Notes: generated by a model from the sequence alone, not told the origin. A stretch of 32,823 nt of DNA from an uncultured Moraxella sp. (GCA_927911235.1 CAKMOY010000137.1:1-32823), one strand, 5' to 3'; positions 1 through 10,063 are shown, counted from the stretch's first letter. A program made the numbers and translations.

Positions 1-450
1 CAGCAAAAGTTGGTGTTTTTATTGATGCGTTTGGGGAATTGCCGACACAGTTTTTGGTTAATTATTTGTTTTTAAAAGGATTTGAAGTTTATTTGCCTGT
101 TGTTACCCACGAGAAAAAACCGTTATCTTTTGTCAAGATTACTCAACAAAATTTTTATAAAAACCGTTTAATGCGTCATACATTCGGTATGCGACAACCT
201 ACAAAAGGCAAAAAAAATTCAAGCAAAACAATTAGATATCATCATCATGCCATTGGTGGCGTTGGATAAAAAAGGCAATCGGCTTGGCATGGGTGGTGGT
301 TTTTATGACAAAAGTTTGGCAAATTGTAAAAATAAACCTGTCAAAATCGGCTGGGCGTATGATTTTCAATTGGTGGAAAAATTAAACGTCAATGCGTGGG
401 ATATCGGCTTGGATATAGCGGTGTTGCCGAGTGGCTTGATGATTTTTTGA
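1..450 (+). pseudogene. 5-formyltetrahydrofolate cyclo-ligase, 5'-truncated and frameshifted as read
   Basis: This is the C-terminal part of the enzyme that converts 5-formyl-THF to 5,10-methenyl-THF with ATP in cytosolic folate one-carbon metabolism. The open frame already runs from base 3 (FIDAFGELPTQF), so the gene begins outside the window. The second half shows the family signature PLVALDKKGNRLGMGGGFYD and then AYDFQLVEKL. The two halves lie in different frames. They join perfectly (GKKIQAKQLDIIIMP) if one A is removed from the A8 run at 210-217, so there is a +1 indel. That homopolymer is a likely place for a sequencing error, but a real mutation cannot be excluded. Family identity is confident; the functional state is not known. 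Confidence 0.85.
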
Positions 451-493
451 CCCATGATAAAAATGATAAAAAAACTTTAAAAAAGGAAAATAA

Positions 494-547
494 ATGAACA
501 ATCACGACTTTAATTTTGTACATTCCGAAGAATTGGATAATTTTTAA
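494..547 (+). other. possible 17-codon small ORF between the cyclo-ligase gene and lon
   Basis: An ATG preceded by a good Shine-Dalgarno (AAGGAAAATAA) opens a short frame encoding MNNHDFNFVHSEELDNF and ending in TAA. I recognise no family. It could be a leader peptide, the decayed 5' end of a lost gene, or chance. The rest of 451-665 is A+T-rich and I see no convincing promoter in it. Confidence 0.2.
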
Positions 548-665
548 ACAATTTTTTTGCAAAAATTTTGTTAAAAGGCATTTGACGAAATTGTTTGTTG
601 AAAAAACCTTGCATTTTTTAAAAACAACGCCACTAATGATAGATGTAAAACGATAAGGAAAAATT

Positions 666-3116
666 ATGCCGACACAACAAACAACTTCTAACAATCAGCG
701 TTCATTGCCTTTGATTGCTTTGCGTGATGTGGTGGTCTATCCGCATATGCAAATTGCCCTTTTTGTCGGTCGCAGTGCGTCTGTCAATGCGGTGGAAATC
801 GCCCAAGCCGACTATGACAATTATGTGTTTGTCATTGCCCAAAAAGATTCTATGTCAGAAGAAATTGAGAATGATAATCTTTATCAATATGGTACAGTCT
901 GCCGTGTGATAAACACCATGCCCCACGAAAGCGACAGTTCTACCATTAAAGTATTGATTGAAGGCTTGTACCGTGCCAAGCTGGACGATATTTATCGTGA
1001 TGACGATGTTTTTATGGCGGATATCAGCGAAGAGCCGATTAAACATCGCATTAGCAAAAAACAACAACAAGAATATAAACAAACACTTGTTAGTCTCTTT
1101 GCCGAATATGCCGAAGGGCGTTTGCGTAATTTTAGAGAATTGCTTAAGGTTGCCGAACGCATTGAAAGCCTTGAAGAATTGCTGTATTTTATCGCCACTC
1201 GCATGTCGCTTGATGTAGAAACCAAACAAAGTTTCTTAGAAAAAAATGCACTGGCAACCCATATTGACACCTTGATTGACTATTTAATTAGACAAGATGT
1301 GGAGCAAAGCATTGAGCAAGAAATCCATGAGAAAGCTCGTCAACAAATGGAAAATAACCAACGTGAGTATTTTTTAAACGAAAAATTAAAAGCGATTAAA
1401 GCCGAGCTTGGCAATCTGCGTGATGAGGCAGGCGAACCTGTGCTTGATGATGACGATGGCGAACTTGAAAAACGCTTAAAAGAAGCCGACTTGCCAGAAG
1501 ACGTGCGTAAAAAAGCAGAAAACGAATTTCGCAAACTCAAAATGATGCCACCTGCATCATCAGAATCAGCAATTGTTCGTACTTATATTGAGTGGATTTT
1601 GGACACGCCTTGGAAAAAAGCCAGCAATGTTAGCATTGATTTGCCAAAAGCTCAAGACGTGCTAGACACTGACCATTATGGTTTAAAAGATGTCAAAGAC
1701 CGCATTTTGGAATTTTTGGCGGTGCAATCTCGTGTAGATACGTTGAAAGGCCCAATTTTGTGCCTTGTTGGCCCGCCGGGTGTTGGTAAAACGTCTTTGG
1801 GGGAATCTATCGCTCGTGCGACAGGGCGTGAGTTTATTCGTATGGCGTTGGGTGGTGTGCGTGATGAAGCGGAAATTCGTGGGCATAGACGTACTTATAT
1901 CGGTGCAATGCCCGGCAAAATCGTGCAATCTTTGGCAAAAGTTGGCGTAAAAAATCCGTTATTTTTGCTTGATGAAATTGACAAAATGGCACAAGATTTT
2001 CGTGGCGACCCTGCATCTGCTTTGCTTGAAGTGCTTGACCCATCGCAAAACCACAGTTTTAACGACCATTATCTGGACATGGATTTGGATTTGTCGCAAG
2101 TCATGTTTATCTGTACTGCCAACAGCATGGACATTCCGCCTGCGTTGCTTGACCGTATGGAAATCATTCGTTTGTCTGGTTACACCGAAGACGAAAAAAT
2201 CAACATTGCCAATAAATACCTTGTGCCAAAAGCAGTGAAACAAAATGGTTTGTTAGAAAATGAAGTGGATATTACTACCGATGCGATTCAAGCGATTGTG
2301 CAACGCTACACACGAGAAGCAGGGGTGCGAAACCTTGAACGTGAGATTAACAAAATCGCGCGTAAAGTGGTTAAAACCAATGTAGAAACGCAAAAGCCGA
2401 CTAAACGCAAACCAACTAAAGCCAAAAAATCAACAATAGTTGATAGTAGAAATATCAACAATTATCTTGGCGTGCAACAGTACGATTTTGGATTGGCGGA
2501 GCAAGAGCCAGAAATCGGTCGCATTACAGGCTTGGCGTGGACGCAGGTTGGCGGTGAATTACTGACGATTGAAGCGGTCGCCATGCAAGGCAAGGGCGAT
2601 TTGAGTTTTACAGGGTCGCTTGGCGATGTGATGAAAGAGTCCATTCGTGCGGCTATGACAGTGGTGCGTTCTCGTGGCGAAACGCTTGGCATTAGCTATG
2701 ATAGCTTTAAAGAGCATGACATTCATGTGCATATGCCAGAAGGAGCAACGCCAAAAGACGGCCCATCGGCTGGGATTGCCTTGACAACGGCATTGGCATC
2801 GGCTTTGACAGGCATTGCCATTCGCCCAGATATTGCGATGACAGGCGAAGTTACTTTGCGTGGTAAGGTGTTACGCATTGGTGGTTTAAAAGAAAAATTG
2901 CTTGCCGCACATCGTGGTGGTATCCGTCATGTGTTGATTCCAAAAGCCAACGAGCGAGATTTAGTGGATATTCCTGATAATGTGAAAGACGGCTTGACCA
3001 TTCAACCTGTGGAAACGATTGATGAAGTGTTTAAAGCAAGTTTTGTCACGCCACCCATACCATTAAAACCGCAAAACTTACGGATGGATAATACCGAAAG
3101 TTTGTTAAAAAATTGA
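666..3116 (+). CDS. lon: ATP-dependent protease Lon
   Basis: Lon is a cytosolic AAA+ serine protease that degrades misfolded proteins and short-lived regulators. The 816-residue product has the full family layout: an N-terminal LON substrate-binding domain (about residues 12-210), a helical linker, the AAA+ module with Walker A GPPGVGKTS at 369-377 and Walker B FLLDEIDK, and a C-terminal protease domain. The catalytic serine is in DGPSAG (S701) and the catalytic lysine in GGLKEK (K744), with the same 43-residue spacing as in E. coli Lon. A basic Lys/Thr-rich patch lies just before the protease domain. The ATG follows a GATAAGGAAAAATT ribosome site. A hairpin terminator lies 55 bases after the stop. 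The frame is intact. Confidence 0.98.
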   Translation: MPTQQTTSNNQRSLPLIALRDVVVYPHMQIALFVGRSASVNAVEIAQADYDNYVFVIAQKDSMSEEIENDNLYQYGTVCRVINTMPHESDSSTIKVLIEGLYRAKLDDIYRDDDVFMADISEEPIKHRISKKQQQEYKQTLVSLFAEYAEGRLRNFRELLKVAERIESLEELLYFIATRMSLDVETKQSFLEKNALATHIDTLIDYLIRQDVEQSIEQEIHEKARQQMENNQREYFLNEKLKAIKAELGNLRDEAGEPVLDDDDGELEKRLKEADLPEDVRKKAENEFRKLKMMPPASSESAIVRTYIEWILDTPWKKASNVSIDLPKAQDVLDTDHYGLKDVKDRILEFLAVQSRVDTLKGPILCLVGPPGVGKTSLGESIARATGREFIRMALGGVRDEAEIRGHRRTYIGAMPGKIVQSLAKVGVKNPLFLLDEIDKMAQDFRGDPASALLEVLDPSQNHSFNDHYLDMDLDLSQVMFICTANSMDIPPALLDRMEIIRLSGYTEDEKINIANKYLVPKAVKQNGLLENEVDITTDAIQAIVQRYTREAGVRNLEREINKIARKVVKTNVETQKPTKRKPTKAKKSTIVDSRNINNYLGVQQYDFGLAEQEPEIGRITGLAWTQVGGELLTIEAVAMQGKGDLSFTGSLGDVMKESIRAAMTVVRSRGETLGISYDSFKEHDIHVHMPEGATPKDGPSAGIALTTALASALTGIAIRPDIAMTGEVTLRGKVLRIGGLKEKLLAAHRGGIRHVLIPKANERDLVDIPDNVKDGLTIQPVETIDEVFKASFVTPPIPLKPQNLRMDNTESLLKN

Positions 3117-3171
3117 TTGAACATTTAGAACCTGTATTCACAACATTACGCAGTAAAATTTTACAGGTTTT

Positions 3172-3204
3172 AAAAAAAGGGTTTAACAGTTAAACCCTTT
3201 TTTT
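3172..3204. terminator. intrinsic terminator shared by convergent lon and fpr
   Basis: The stem GGGTTTAA / TTAAACCC has a 3-base loop. It is followed by T7 on the plus strand and preceded by A7, so it can work in both directions. It lies between the lon stop and the fpr stop. Confidence 0.9.
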
Positions 3205-3225
3205 ATTTTCTGCAAAAACCCAATT

Positions 3226-4017
3226 TTACCAATAATTTTCCACCGCAATATTGCCCTCGCCTCGTCGATTCATGGTTAAACCACGCTGTTTTAACGCCTC
3301 TTTGGTGTCTTCTACCATTTGCGGATTGCCACATAGCATGATTTGACTGGTATTGACATCAAATTTTGCTTTGACAAAATGTTCTAATTCGCCGTTTGCT
3401 ATCAATTTTGGTAAACGGTCTGTTAAACCGTCAAAATCTTTATCACGAGTAACAATCGGCACAAAGCTAAAATCCGCCCCATCTTCACCATAAATCGATT
3501 TTAATTGATTAATTTCATCAACATAAGCCAACTCTTGTTTGGTTCTTGTACTATAAACAAGGTAAATTTGTTGGTAATTTTGCCAAACTTCTAACGTTTT
3601 TAAAATGGATAAAAATGGGGCAAGCCCTGTTCCTGTGGCAAGCAACCACAAATCTTTTGGCAAAGGTTTTTGATATCTTGTCAAAGTCAAATAACCAAAT
3701 GGCGTAGTGTTAAGATGAAGTTTGTCGCCCACTTGTAAAAATTTTAACTTGGACGTAAAAGCCCCATCAGGAATAACCACCGAAAAAAATTCTACAAACT
3801 CATCATAAGGCGATGACACCACCGAATAGGCACGAAAAATCGTTTCATCATCATCGCTTTGTAAGGCAGTGATATCTGTTGGCTTTAAGCCCAATCGCAC
3901 AAACTGCCCTGCAGTAAATTTAAAACCATTTGGGCGTTCAATTTTAAAACTAAACAAGGTATCCGCCCATTGCTGAATTTCGGTAACGGCAACTGGTACA
4001 GCATTGCTATCTGACAT
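3226..4017 (-). CDS. fpr: ferredoxin/flavodoxin--NADP+ reductase
   Basis: This soluble FAD enzyme moves electrons between NADPH and ferredoxin or flavodoxin and is often linked to oxidative-stress defence and Fe-S cluster supply. The 263 residues show the FAD-binding RAYSVVSSP motif, the NADP-binding ATGTGLAPFLSIL segment, a later CGNPQMV motif, and the aromatic C-terminal end VENYW typical of bacterial Fpr, whose last aromatic residue stacks on FAD. Length matches the family (about 257-260). The ATG is preceded by AAGGAAAAATC. It lies directly downstream of the nuo operon but behind a hairpin terminator, so it probably has its own promoter. No specific regulatory site was recognised. Confidence 0.93.
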   Translation of the reverse strand: MSDSNAVPVAVTEIQQWADTLFSFKIERPNGFKFTAGQFVRLGLKPTDITALQSDDDETIFRAYSVVSSPYDEFVEFFSVVIPDGAFTSKLKFLQVGDKLHLNTTPFGYLTLTRYQKPLPKDLWLLATGTGLAPFLSILKTLEVWQNYQQIYLVYSTRTKQELAYVDEINQLKSIYGEDGADFSFVPIVTRDKDFDGLTDRLPKLIANGELEHFVKAKFDVNTSQIMLCGNPQMVEDTKEALKQRGLTMNRRGEGNIAVENYW

Positions 4018-4050
4018 GATTTTTCCTTATATTTGACAAAAATTTGACAT

Positions 4051-4098
4051 AAAAAAACGTATCGTCAATAATTTTAACATTATCTTTGATACGTTTTT
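4051..4098 (-). terminator. probable intrinsic terminator of the nuo operon
   Basis: On the minus strand an 11-bp stem (AAAAACGTATC / GATACGTTTTT) closes a 24-base A+T-rich loop and runs into T7. It lies between the nuoN stop and the fpr start. The long loop makes it weaker than the other terminators here. Confidence 0.6.
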
Positions 4099-4148
4099 AG
4101 ATAGGCTTTGTAACTTTTAAACTATTTTCACAACCGTTTTAAAAATAT

Positions 4149-5636
4149 TTAGTGAATAGCATTAAAGGTCGCAAATTCTATGGCACTGGCTAACCATTTT
4201 GGGAAAATACCCAAATACAGCACCAACGCTGTTACCAACAAGGTCATGATACCGCCCGCTTGGATACCCCAATGGCCGACTGCATCGTGCTGTTGGTTAT
4301 CTTGTGGACGTTTGAACAAAGTTACCATCAAATGCAAATAATAATACAAACTAATCGCACTACCAATGATGATAAAGGCAGTTAGCCACCAGCTACCAGA
4401 AGCAACGGTCGCAGATACCGCAAAGAATTTGCTAATAAAACCTGCCGTCAGTGGTACGCCAGCCAATGACAGTAACATGACGGTCAAAACGGCTGTCAAA
4501 ATCGGACGTTGCCAAAAAATACCACGATAATGTTCAATATCATCGGCTTCGCCATAATTTTTGTATGGGCTAGACATAATCGTCACCACGCCAAACGCCC
4601 CAATGGTTGTCAAAGCGTACATCGCCATATACATAGACGAAATGCCAAGTGAGTGTTCTTTGGCACTGCTAATCACCGCCAATACGTAGCCTAAATGTGC
4701 GATTGAAGAATACGATAACATACGTTTGACATTGTTTTGACGTAAAGCAAGCAAGTTACCAATAATCATAGACAAGCCAGCAATCACGCCAATCACGGTA
4801 TAAATCGCAGGGAACGCCAACGTAACTGAGCCGACCAAAAAGCGTAACGCCAATGCCAACATCGCCACTTTTGCCACACTACCCAAAAAGGTCGCTACTG
4901 GAGCAGGGGCACCTTGATACACATCTGGTGTCCATGTGTGAAACGGCACAGCCGACAATTTAAAGGCAATACCAAATACCATCAAAGCAGCACCAATGAT
5001 TAACATCGGTTGGCTCATATGCTCCATCAAATTTGTCGCAACGCTTTCACCAATTTGATAAAAGCCGAGCGTACCTGTTGCTGCATAAATCAACGCCATA
5101 CCCATAAGCATGGTCGCCGATGCAGTCGCCGACAGTACCAAATATTTCATACCTGCTTCTAGCGAAGTGCTACGAGAAAAATTGTACGCAAGCATACCAT
5201 ACATCGGCACAGACAATAGTTCAAGGCTGATAAAAAACGATGCCAAATGATTGCTGCTTACCATAAATAACGCACCCAAAGTCGCAATCAGCATTAACAA
5301 ATACAGTTCTTCTTTATTGTCATGAAAGCTGTCAATATAGCCATACGCCAAGGTAAAGCACGCCAGCGAACTTACTAATACCACAAGCATATTAAACTGG
5401 GCAAAATTATCCACCACAAACAAGCTAGACACCAGCCCCTGTGCAGGCAAAACACCAAACATTTGTGCAATCAAACACACCAATGCAATGTTTAAACCTA
5501 CCACACTTATCGTCCCAGCGACCATATTGGAGCGTTTAACAGCGATGGCAATCATCACCACCACCGTTGTCAAAGACAAAATTAACATTGGCAAAAGTGG
5601 TATCAACATATTGCTATCTAAAGGAATAGAATTCAT
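4149..5636 (-). CDS. nuoN: NADH-quinone oxidoreductase subunit N
   Basis: This is an antiporter-like proton-channel subunit of the complex I membrane arm. The 495-residue product is almost entirely hydrophobic helices (about 14). It carries the conserved acidic membrane motif FISLELLSVPMYGMLAY (functional Glu in TM5) and the SYSSIAHLGYVL and HTWTPDVYQGAP segments of the MrpA/D-like fold. Length matches bacterial NuoN (about 485-500). Its start codon overlaps the nuoM stop by one base (TAATG), indicating translational coupling. It is the last gene of the operon. Confidence 0.97.
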   Translation of the reverse strand: MNSIPLDSNMLIPLLPMLILSLTTVVVMIAIAVKRSNMVAGTISVVGLNIALVCLIAQMFGVLPAQGLVSSLFVVDNFAQFNMLVVLVSSLACFTLAYGYIDSFHDNKEELYLLMLIATLGALFMVSSNHLASFFISLELLSVPMYGMLAYNFSRSTSLEAGMKYLVLSATASATMLMGMALIYAATGTLGFYQIGESVATNLMEHMSQPMLIIGAALMVFGIAFKLSAVPFHTWTPDVYQGAPAPVATFLGSVAKVAMLALALRFLVGSVTLAFPAIYTVIGVIAGLSMIIGNLLALRQNNVKRMLSYSSIAHLGYVLAVISSAKEHSLGISSMYMAMYALTTIGAFGVVTIMSSPYKNYGEADDIEHYRGIFWQRPILTAVLTVMLLSLAGVPLTAGFISKFFAVSATVASGSWWLTAFIIIGSAISLYYYLHLMVTLFKRPQDNQQHDAVGHWGIQAGGIMTLLVTALVLYLGIFPKWLASAIEFATFNAIH

Positions 5637-7261
5637 TATTTTACCTCCAAATGAGCAAATGGCTCGTCTGTAACTTGTGTTGAACCCACATCTGCACTTG
5701 GTATCACAACTTCTGGGCTTACGCCATGATAGGCTTGGTTAATCCATTGCATACTATGGTCTGAGGTGTCCAAAAAGTTTTGAGGGAATAAACCTAACCA
5801 AACAAGCCCAATCGCCAACACCAACAAAATACTGGCTTCACGAGCAGTCATACGTTTCATTGGTGCAACTTTTTCAATCGTTGGGGTGGTTTCACCAAAT
5901 AATGCACGATAAATCATAATCAAGGCATACAATCCTGCCCAAACTAAACTAAATGTCGCAAAAATTACCGCAACAGGATTGGTCGCAAATGACCCCATCA
6001 AAATCAAAAACTCACCAATAAAGTTACCTGTACCTGGAATTCCCATCAATGCCGCACTAAAGAACATCAATAGCGGTGGGTAATAACGCATTTGTCCCCA
6101 CATACCGCCCATCAATGTCAAATCACGGGTATGCAAGCGTTCATATAACTGACCGCTCATGATAAATAACGCTGCTGAGCTTAAACCATGTGCCAGCATT
6201 TGAATCATCAAACCTTGCAAACTCATGAGCGTCCCTACGTACAACGCAAGCACTACAAAGCCCATGTGCGAAATACTGGTATAAGCCAACAAACGTTTAA
6301 TATCAGACTGCATAAAGGCAAGCCACGCACCATAGAAAATACCGATACCACCTAGCATAATCGCAATCGGTGCAAAATCAGCCGAAGCCTGTGGAAACAT
6401 TGGCAAGACAAAACGCAATAAACCATACGCCGCTGTCTTAATCAAAATCCCTGCCAAATCCACCGAACCTGCGGTAGGGGCTTGGGCGTGAGCGTCTGGC
6501 AACCAGCCGTGCAATGGAAAAATTGGCAATTTGACCGCAAAACCGATAAAAAACATCAGCATAATCGGATATTCTAACGCACCCAATTGCGTGCCTAATA
6601 AATCCATATAATTAAAGCTGATTTTGCCTGTGGTATTGGCGTTTATCATCACCAACAACAAAATACCAACCAGCATAATCAAGCCTGATGCTTGGGTATA
6701 AATAAAAAACTTGGTCGCTGCGTATTCTTTGGTTTTACCGCCGTTATTATGTCCCCAAATCGCAATCAGAAAATAAATCGGAACAAGCATCATTTCCCAA
6801 AAGAAAAAGAACAAAAATAAGTCAATGGCTAAAAATACACCGATAACGCCACCCAAACTCCATAACAAGTTTAAATGGAAAAAACCGACACGCCGAGTAA
6901 TCTCACCCCAAGAACAAGCAACCGCCATCATACCCAAAAACGCCGTCAAGCTCACCATTAATAAGGACAAACCGTCTAACGCCAAATGAAAATGAATGCC
7001 TAACTGTTCAACCCAAGGCAATGAAAATTCTGCTAACCACACAGGTTTATCTGTCGGAGCAAGCACTTGACTTGCCGAGCCGATAAAGCCACCTTTTTGC
7101 CAAAGCCCAACCGTAATTAAAAATGTCGCAAACATACCGATAAACGCAATCCAACGTGGAAAACGCTCATCAACTTTTTCAATCAGCCAACACAAAAAAC
7201 CTGTCAAGATTGGCAAAAAAATCAAGGCGGGCAATAAAAAGTTATTTTGAATATCATTCAT
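5636..7261 (-). CDS. nuoM: NADH-quinone oxidoreductase subunit M
   Basis: NuoM is the second antiporter-like proton-pumping subunit of complex I, in the membrane arm between NuoN and NuoL. The 541 residues form about 14 membrane helices and include FFFFFWEMMLVPIYFLIAIW (the conserved TM5 Glu), FPLHGWLPDAHAQAPTAGSV, and the LLAYTSISHMGFV stretch. A short hydrophilic C-terminal tail of about 35 residues follows the last helix. The gene begins one base after the nuoL stop and overlaps nuoN by one base. The frame is intact. Confidence 0.97.
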   Translation of the reverse strand: MNDIQNNFLLPALIFLPILTGFLCWLIEKVDERFPRWIAFIGMFATFLITVGLWQKGGFIGSASQVLAPTDKPVWLAEFSLPWVEQLGIHFHLALDGLSLLMVSLTAFLGMMAVACSWGEITRRVGFFHLNLLWSLGGVIGVFLAIDLFLFFFFWEMMLVPIYFLIAIWGHNNGGKTKEYAATKFFIYTQASGLIMLVGILLLVMINANTTGKISFNYMDLLGTQLGALEYPIMLMFFIGFAVKLPIFPLHGWLPDAHAQAPTAGSVDLAGILIKTAAYGLLRFVLPMFPQASADFAPIAIMLGGIGIFYGAWLAFMQSDIKRLLAYTSISHMGFVVLALYVGTLMSLQGLMIQMLAHGLSSAALFIMSGQLYERLHTRDLTLMGGMWGQMRYYPPLLMFFSAALMGIPGTGNFIGEFLILMGSFATNPVAVIFATFSLVWAGLYALIMIYRALFGETTPTIEKVAPMKRMTAREASILLVLAIGLVWLGLFPQNFLDTSDHSMQWINQAYHGVSPEVVIPSADVGSTQVTDEPFAHLEVK

Positions 7262-7262
7262 A

Positions 7263-9140
7263 TTATATTCCTACCATTGCCATAACCAATACCAACAACG
7301 CAACCATACCAAAGCCAAAACTGACTGCATAGCCACGAAGCGACCCTGATTGCAACCAACCACTCATACGATTGCCCGCTGACGCAAGCATTGGGAACAC
7401 ATTCCAAGCCTTATCCACTGGGTCAGATTTTAGCAATTTACCAATTAACAAGAAAGGTTTCACAAATACCAAATCATACAACGCATCAAATCCTAAACCA
7501 TGATAGCACCAATAATTGACTGCACCACCAAAACTTGATTGTTTAAATTTGGTTAAAATTTGACCTTTATTTGCCACATATAAAAACCACGCCACAATCA
7601 AGCCAAACGCCATCGCACCCATTGCAATAAATTCTGCAGTATGTTTGCCATGAGCATGACCTGCTTGTTCAAGCAATACGCCTTGACTTAACGGCAACAC
7701 ACCATCTAAAGGCGGTGTAATAAACGCTCCCAAGCCTGTTGATAATACCAACAACACGACAAGCGGAATTTGATAAGACAAGCCAGATAACGCATGAGCA
7801 TGGGTTTTTTCTTCACCAAAAAAGGTAAACCAAATCATACGGAAAGTATAAATTGACGTTAAAAATGCCCCAAACACCGCTAAATAAAACAAGTGCATAT
7901 TACCTGTGGCAAAGGTTTCCCAAATAATCGCATCTTTTGAATAAAAGCCGACTGTTACAAATGGAATCGCCGCCAACGCACCGCCACCGACAACAAAACA
8001 CCAAAATACCAACGGAATTTTTTTGCGTAAACCGCCCATTTTAAAGATATTTTGTTCATGATGAACGCTGATAATCACCGCACCAGAACCTAAGAATAAC
8101 AAAGCTTTAAAAAATGCGTGCGTCATCAAGTGGAAAACGGCAACTTGCCAAGCTCCAACGCCCAATGCCAAAAACATATAACCGATTTGGCTCATGGTTG
8201 AATACGCCAAAATACGCTTAATATCAGTTTGCGCCAACGCACAAAAACCTGCAACCACAAGCGTAACCGCACCGACTAGACCGACCCAATTTAACAACAC
8301 ATCTGGCGTTAAAATAAAAATTGGATGCAAACGAGCGATTAAATAAACTCCTGCTGTAACCATCGTTGCCGCATGGATTAACGCAGACACAGGTGTCGGA
8401 CCTGCCATCGCATCGGCAAGCCATGAATGTAGCGGAATTTGAGCCGATTTACCCATCGCACCTAGTACGAGCATAATGGCGGTTAATTGTAACGTAGCAT
8501 TGTTTAGCGTAAATACTTGCGGTACACGCTCAATAATTTCATGAATGTTTAACGTACCCAATTCACGGAATAACAAAAACAAACCAAACGCCAAAAACAC
8601 ATCACCCACACGAGTAACGGTAAAGGCTTTCATCGCTGCTCGTCCGTTAGCACGATTGCTATAATAAAAACCGATTAGCAAGTATGAACAAATGCCCACA
8701 CCTTCCCAACCAAGATATAACAACACTAAATTGTCCGCAAGCACCAATAACAACATACTGGCAACGAACAAATTCATATAGCTAAAAAAGCGAGCAAAAC
8801 CCACTTCGCCACGCATATACCAAGACGCAAACAGATGAATTAAAAAGCCGACACCTGTAATCACGCCAAGCATGGTAACGCCCAAACCGTCAAGCGTTAA
8901 GCCAAAGTTTGGGGCAAAATTGCCAACTTTCATCCACGTCCATAGCGGAATATGCACAACAGGATTGCTGTCTTGATTTGCCAAAAAGCTACTACCTGCA
9001 ATCAACGCAAACAAGGCGGACAAGCCCATACTACCCACGCCAACGATGGTTGCGGCTTTTTCGCTTAATTTATCTCGCATGGTCGACAAAATAATAAAGC
9101 CAAGCAGTGGCAATATAAACGTTAAAGGTAACATACTCAT
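7263..9140 (-). CDS. nuoL: NADH-quinone oxidoreductase subunit L
   Basis: NuoL is the distal antiporter-like subunit of complex I. It pumps protons and carries the long lateral helix that runs along the membrane arm. At 625 residues it has the normal length (E. coli 613). The core motifs are LYLGWEGVGICSYLLIG (conserved Glu), IPLHSWLADAMAGPTPVSAL and LAYSTMSQIGYM. The C-terminal part has the extra amphipathic and anchoring helices not found in NuoM or NuoN. It starts five bases after the nuoK stop. The frame is intact. Confidence 0.98.
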   Translation of the reverse strand: MSMLPLTFILPLLGFIILSTMRDKLSEKAATIVGVGSMGLSALFALIAGSSFLANQDSNPVVHIPLWTWMKVGNFAPNFGLTLDGLGVTMLGVITGVGFLIHLFASWYMRGEVGFARFFSYMNLFVASMLLLVLADNLVLLYLGWEGVGICSYLLIGFYYSNRANGRAAMKAFTVTRVGDVFLAFGLFLLFRELGTLNIHEIIERVPQVFTLNNATLQLTAIMLVLGAMGKSAQIPLHSWLADAMAGPTPVSALIHAATMVTAGVYLIARLHPIFILTPDVLLNWVGLVGAVTLVVAGFCALAQTDIKRILAYSTMSQIGYMFLALGVGAWQVAVFHLMTHAFFKALLFLGSGAVIISVHHEQNIFKMGGLRKKIPLVFWCFVVGGGALAAIPFVTVGFYSKDAIIWETFATGNMHLFYLAVFGAFLTSIYTFRMIWFTFFGEEKTHAHALSGLSYQIPLVVLLVLSTGLGAFITPPLDGVLPLSQGVLLEQAGHAHGKHTAEFIAMGAMAFGLIVAWFLYVANKGQILTKFKQSSFGGAVNYWCYHGLGFDALYDLVFVKPFLLIGKLLKSDPVDKAWNVFPMLASAGNRMSGWLQSGSLRGYAVSFGFGMVALLVLVMAMVGI

Positions 9141-9145
9141 TTTTC

Positions 9146-9454
9146 TTACCCCTTCATCTCATTTGCCACATCAACATTTAAATGACGATGTTTATGATAA
9201 AATTGTAATAAAATTGCCAAGCCAATGGCGACTTCGGCAGCAGCCAATGTCAAAATTAAAATAAACATAATTTGACCATCAGCATTCACCCAACGACTAC
9301 CGCCCACCACAAAAGCAAGGGCAGCCGCATTCATCATAATTTCAAGGCTCATTAGCATAAACAAAAAATTGCGTCTTACCATCACGCCACAAAAGCCAAT
9401 GGCAAACAAAATCGCTGACAAAATCAGCCCATGTTCCAATGGAATATACCCCAT
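9146..9454 (-). CDS. nuoK: NADH-quinone oxidoreductase subunit K
   Basis: NuoK is a small membrane subunit homologous to MrpC and mitochondrial ND4L, taking part in proton transfer between the quinone site and the antiporter-like subunits. The 102-residue protein has three predicted membrane helices. Acidic residues are buried in two of them ([13 protein letters not shown] and [13 protein letters not shown]), matching the essential glutamates of the family. Its ATG overlaps the nuoJ stop (TAATG), so the two are translationally coupled. Confidence 0.97.
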   Translation of the reverse strand: MGYIPLEHGLILSAILFAIGFCGVMVRRNFLFMLMSLEIMMNAAALAFVVGGSRWVNADGQIMFILILTLAAAEVAIGLAILLQFYHKHRHLNVDVANEMKG

Positions 9455-10063
9455 TATGCCGTCTCCTTGTGCGTTGTTTTTTCTAAACTATTGTTTTTTA
9501 TATCTTTTAAACTGCTGTGGCTGATATTTTCATCATCTAACGCACGTTTTGCCAAATGATATGCCGCAACCAAACCTGCTAACAATAAAAACCCTGCAAC
9601 TTCAACCAATAACAAATATTCGGTAAACAATTTTTCACCAATTTGTTTTGCTAAAACAGGTGTACCGCCAATCATGGCAGGATTGCTTTCTTGATGGTTA
9701 AACAAAATCATATTGACAATGATTAAACCGACAATAAAAGTTAAACCTGCAGGCACAGCCCAAGCCGATGATGTTAGCCAGATTGATTCTTCTTCTACAT
9801 CATGCGAGCCTAAGTTTAACATCATCATCACAAAGATGAATAAAACCATAATCGCCCCTGCATAGACGATAATTTCTAACGCCCCCTGCAAATGGTGCAC
9901 CAATCGCAAAAAACACCCCAGACAATGCCAATAAGGTAACAATCATGTTTAACAAGGCATGAACAGGGTTTGCTTGGGTAATCACTCGCAAACTTGCGAC
10001 AATCGCCACGATTGCCAACAAGTAAAACCCAAAAACCGAACCCGAAAAAATTGTTTGTGTCAT
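9454..10063 (-). pseudogene. nuoJ: NADH-quinone oxidoreductase subunit J, frameshifted as read
   Basis: NuoJ (ND6 homologue) is a five-helix membrane subunit whose third helix couples quinone reduction to proton pumping. The N-terminal half ([20 protein letters not shown]...) and C-terminal half (EIIVYAGAIMVLFIFVMMML...) are in different frames. Removing one base from the C5 run at 9882-9886 (G5 in the gene) joins them through the conserved AGALEIIVYAGA, giving about 202 residues, a normal NuoJ length. The start overlaps the nuoI stop (ATGA) and the stop overlaps nuoK. All other nuo genes except nuoH read through, so an assembly indel is more likely than a true loss of complex I. Confidence 0.93.

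Noticed and set aside
389..694. Minus-strand 101-codon ORF over the cyclo-ligase 3' end and lon 5' end
   Set aside because: It overlaps two real genes. The composition is low-complexity hydrophobic, with no ribosome site and no family match.
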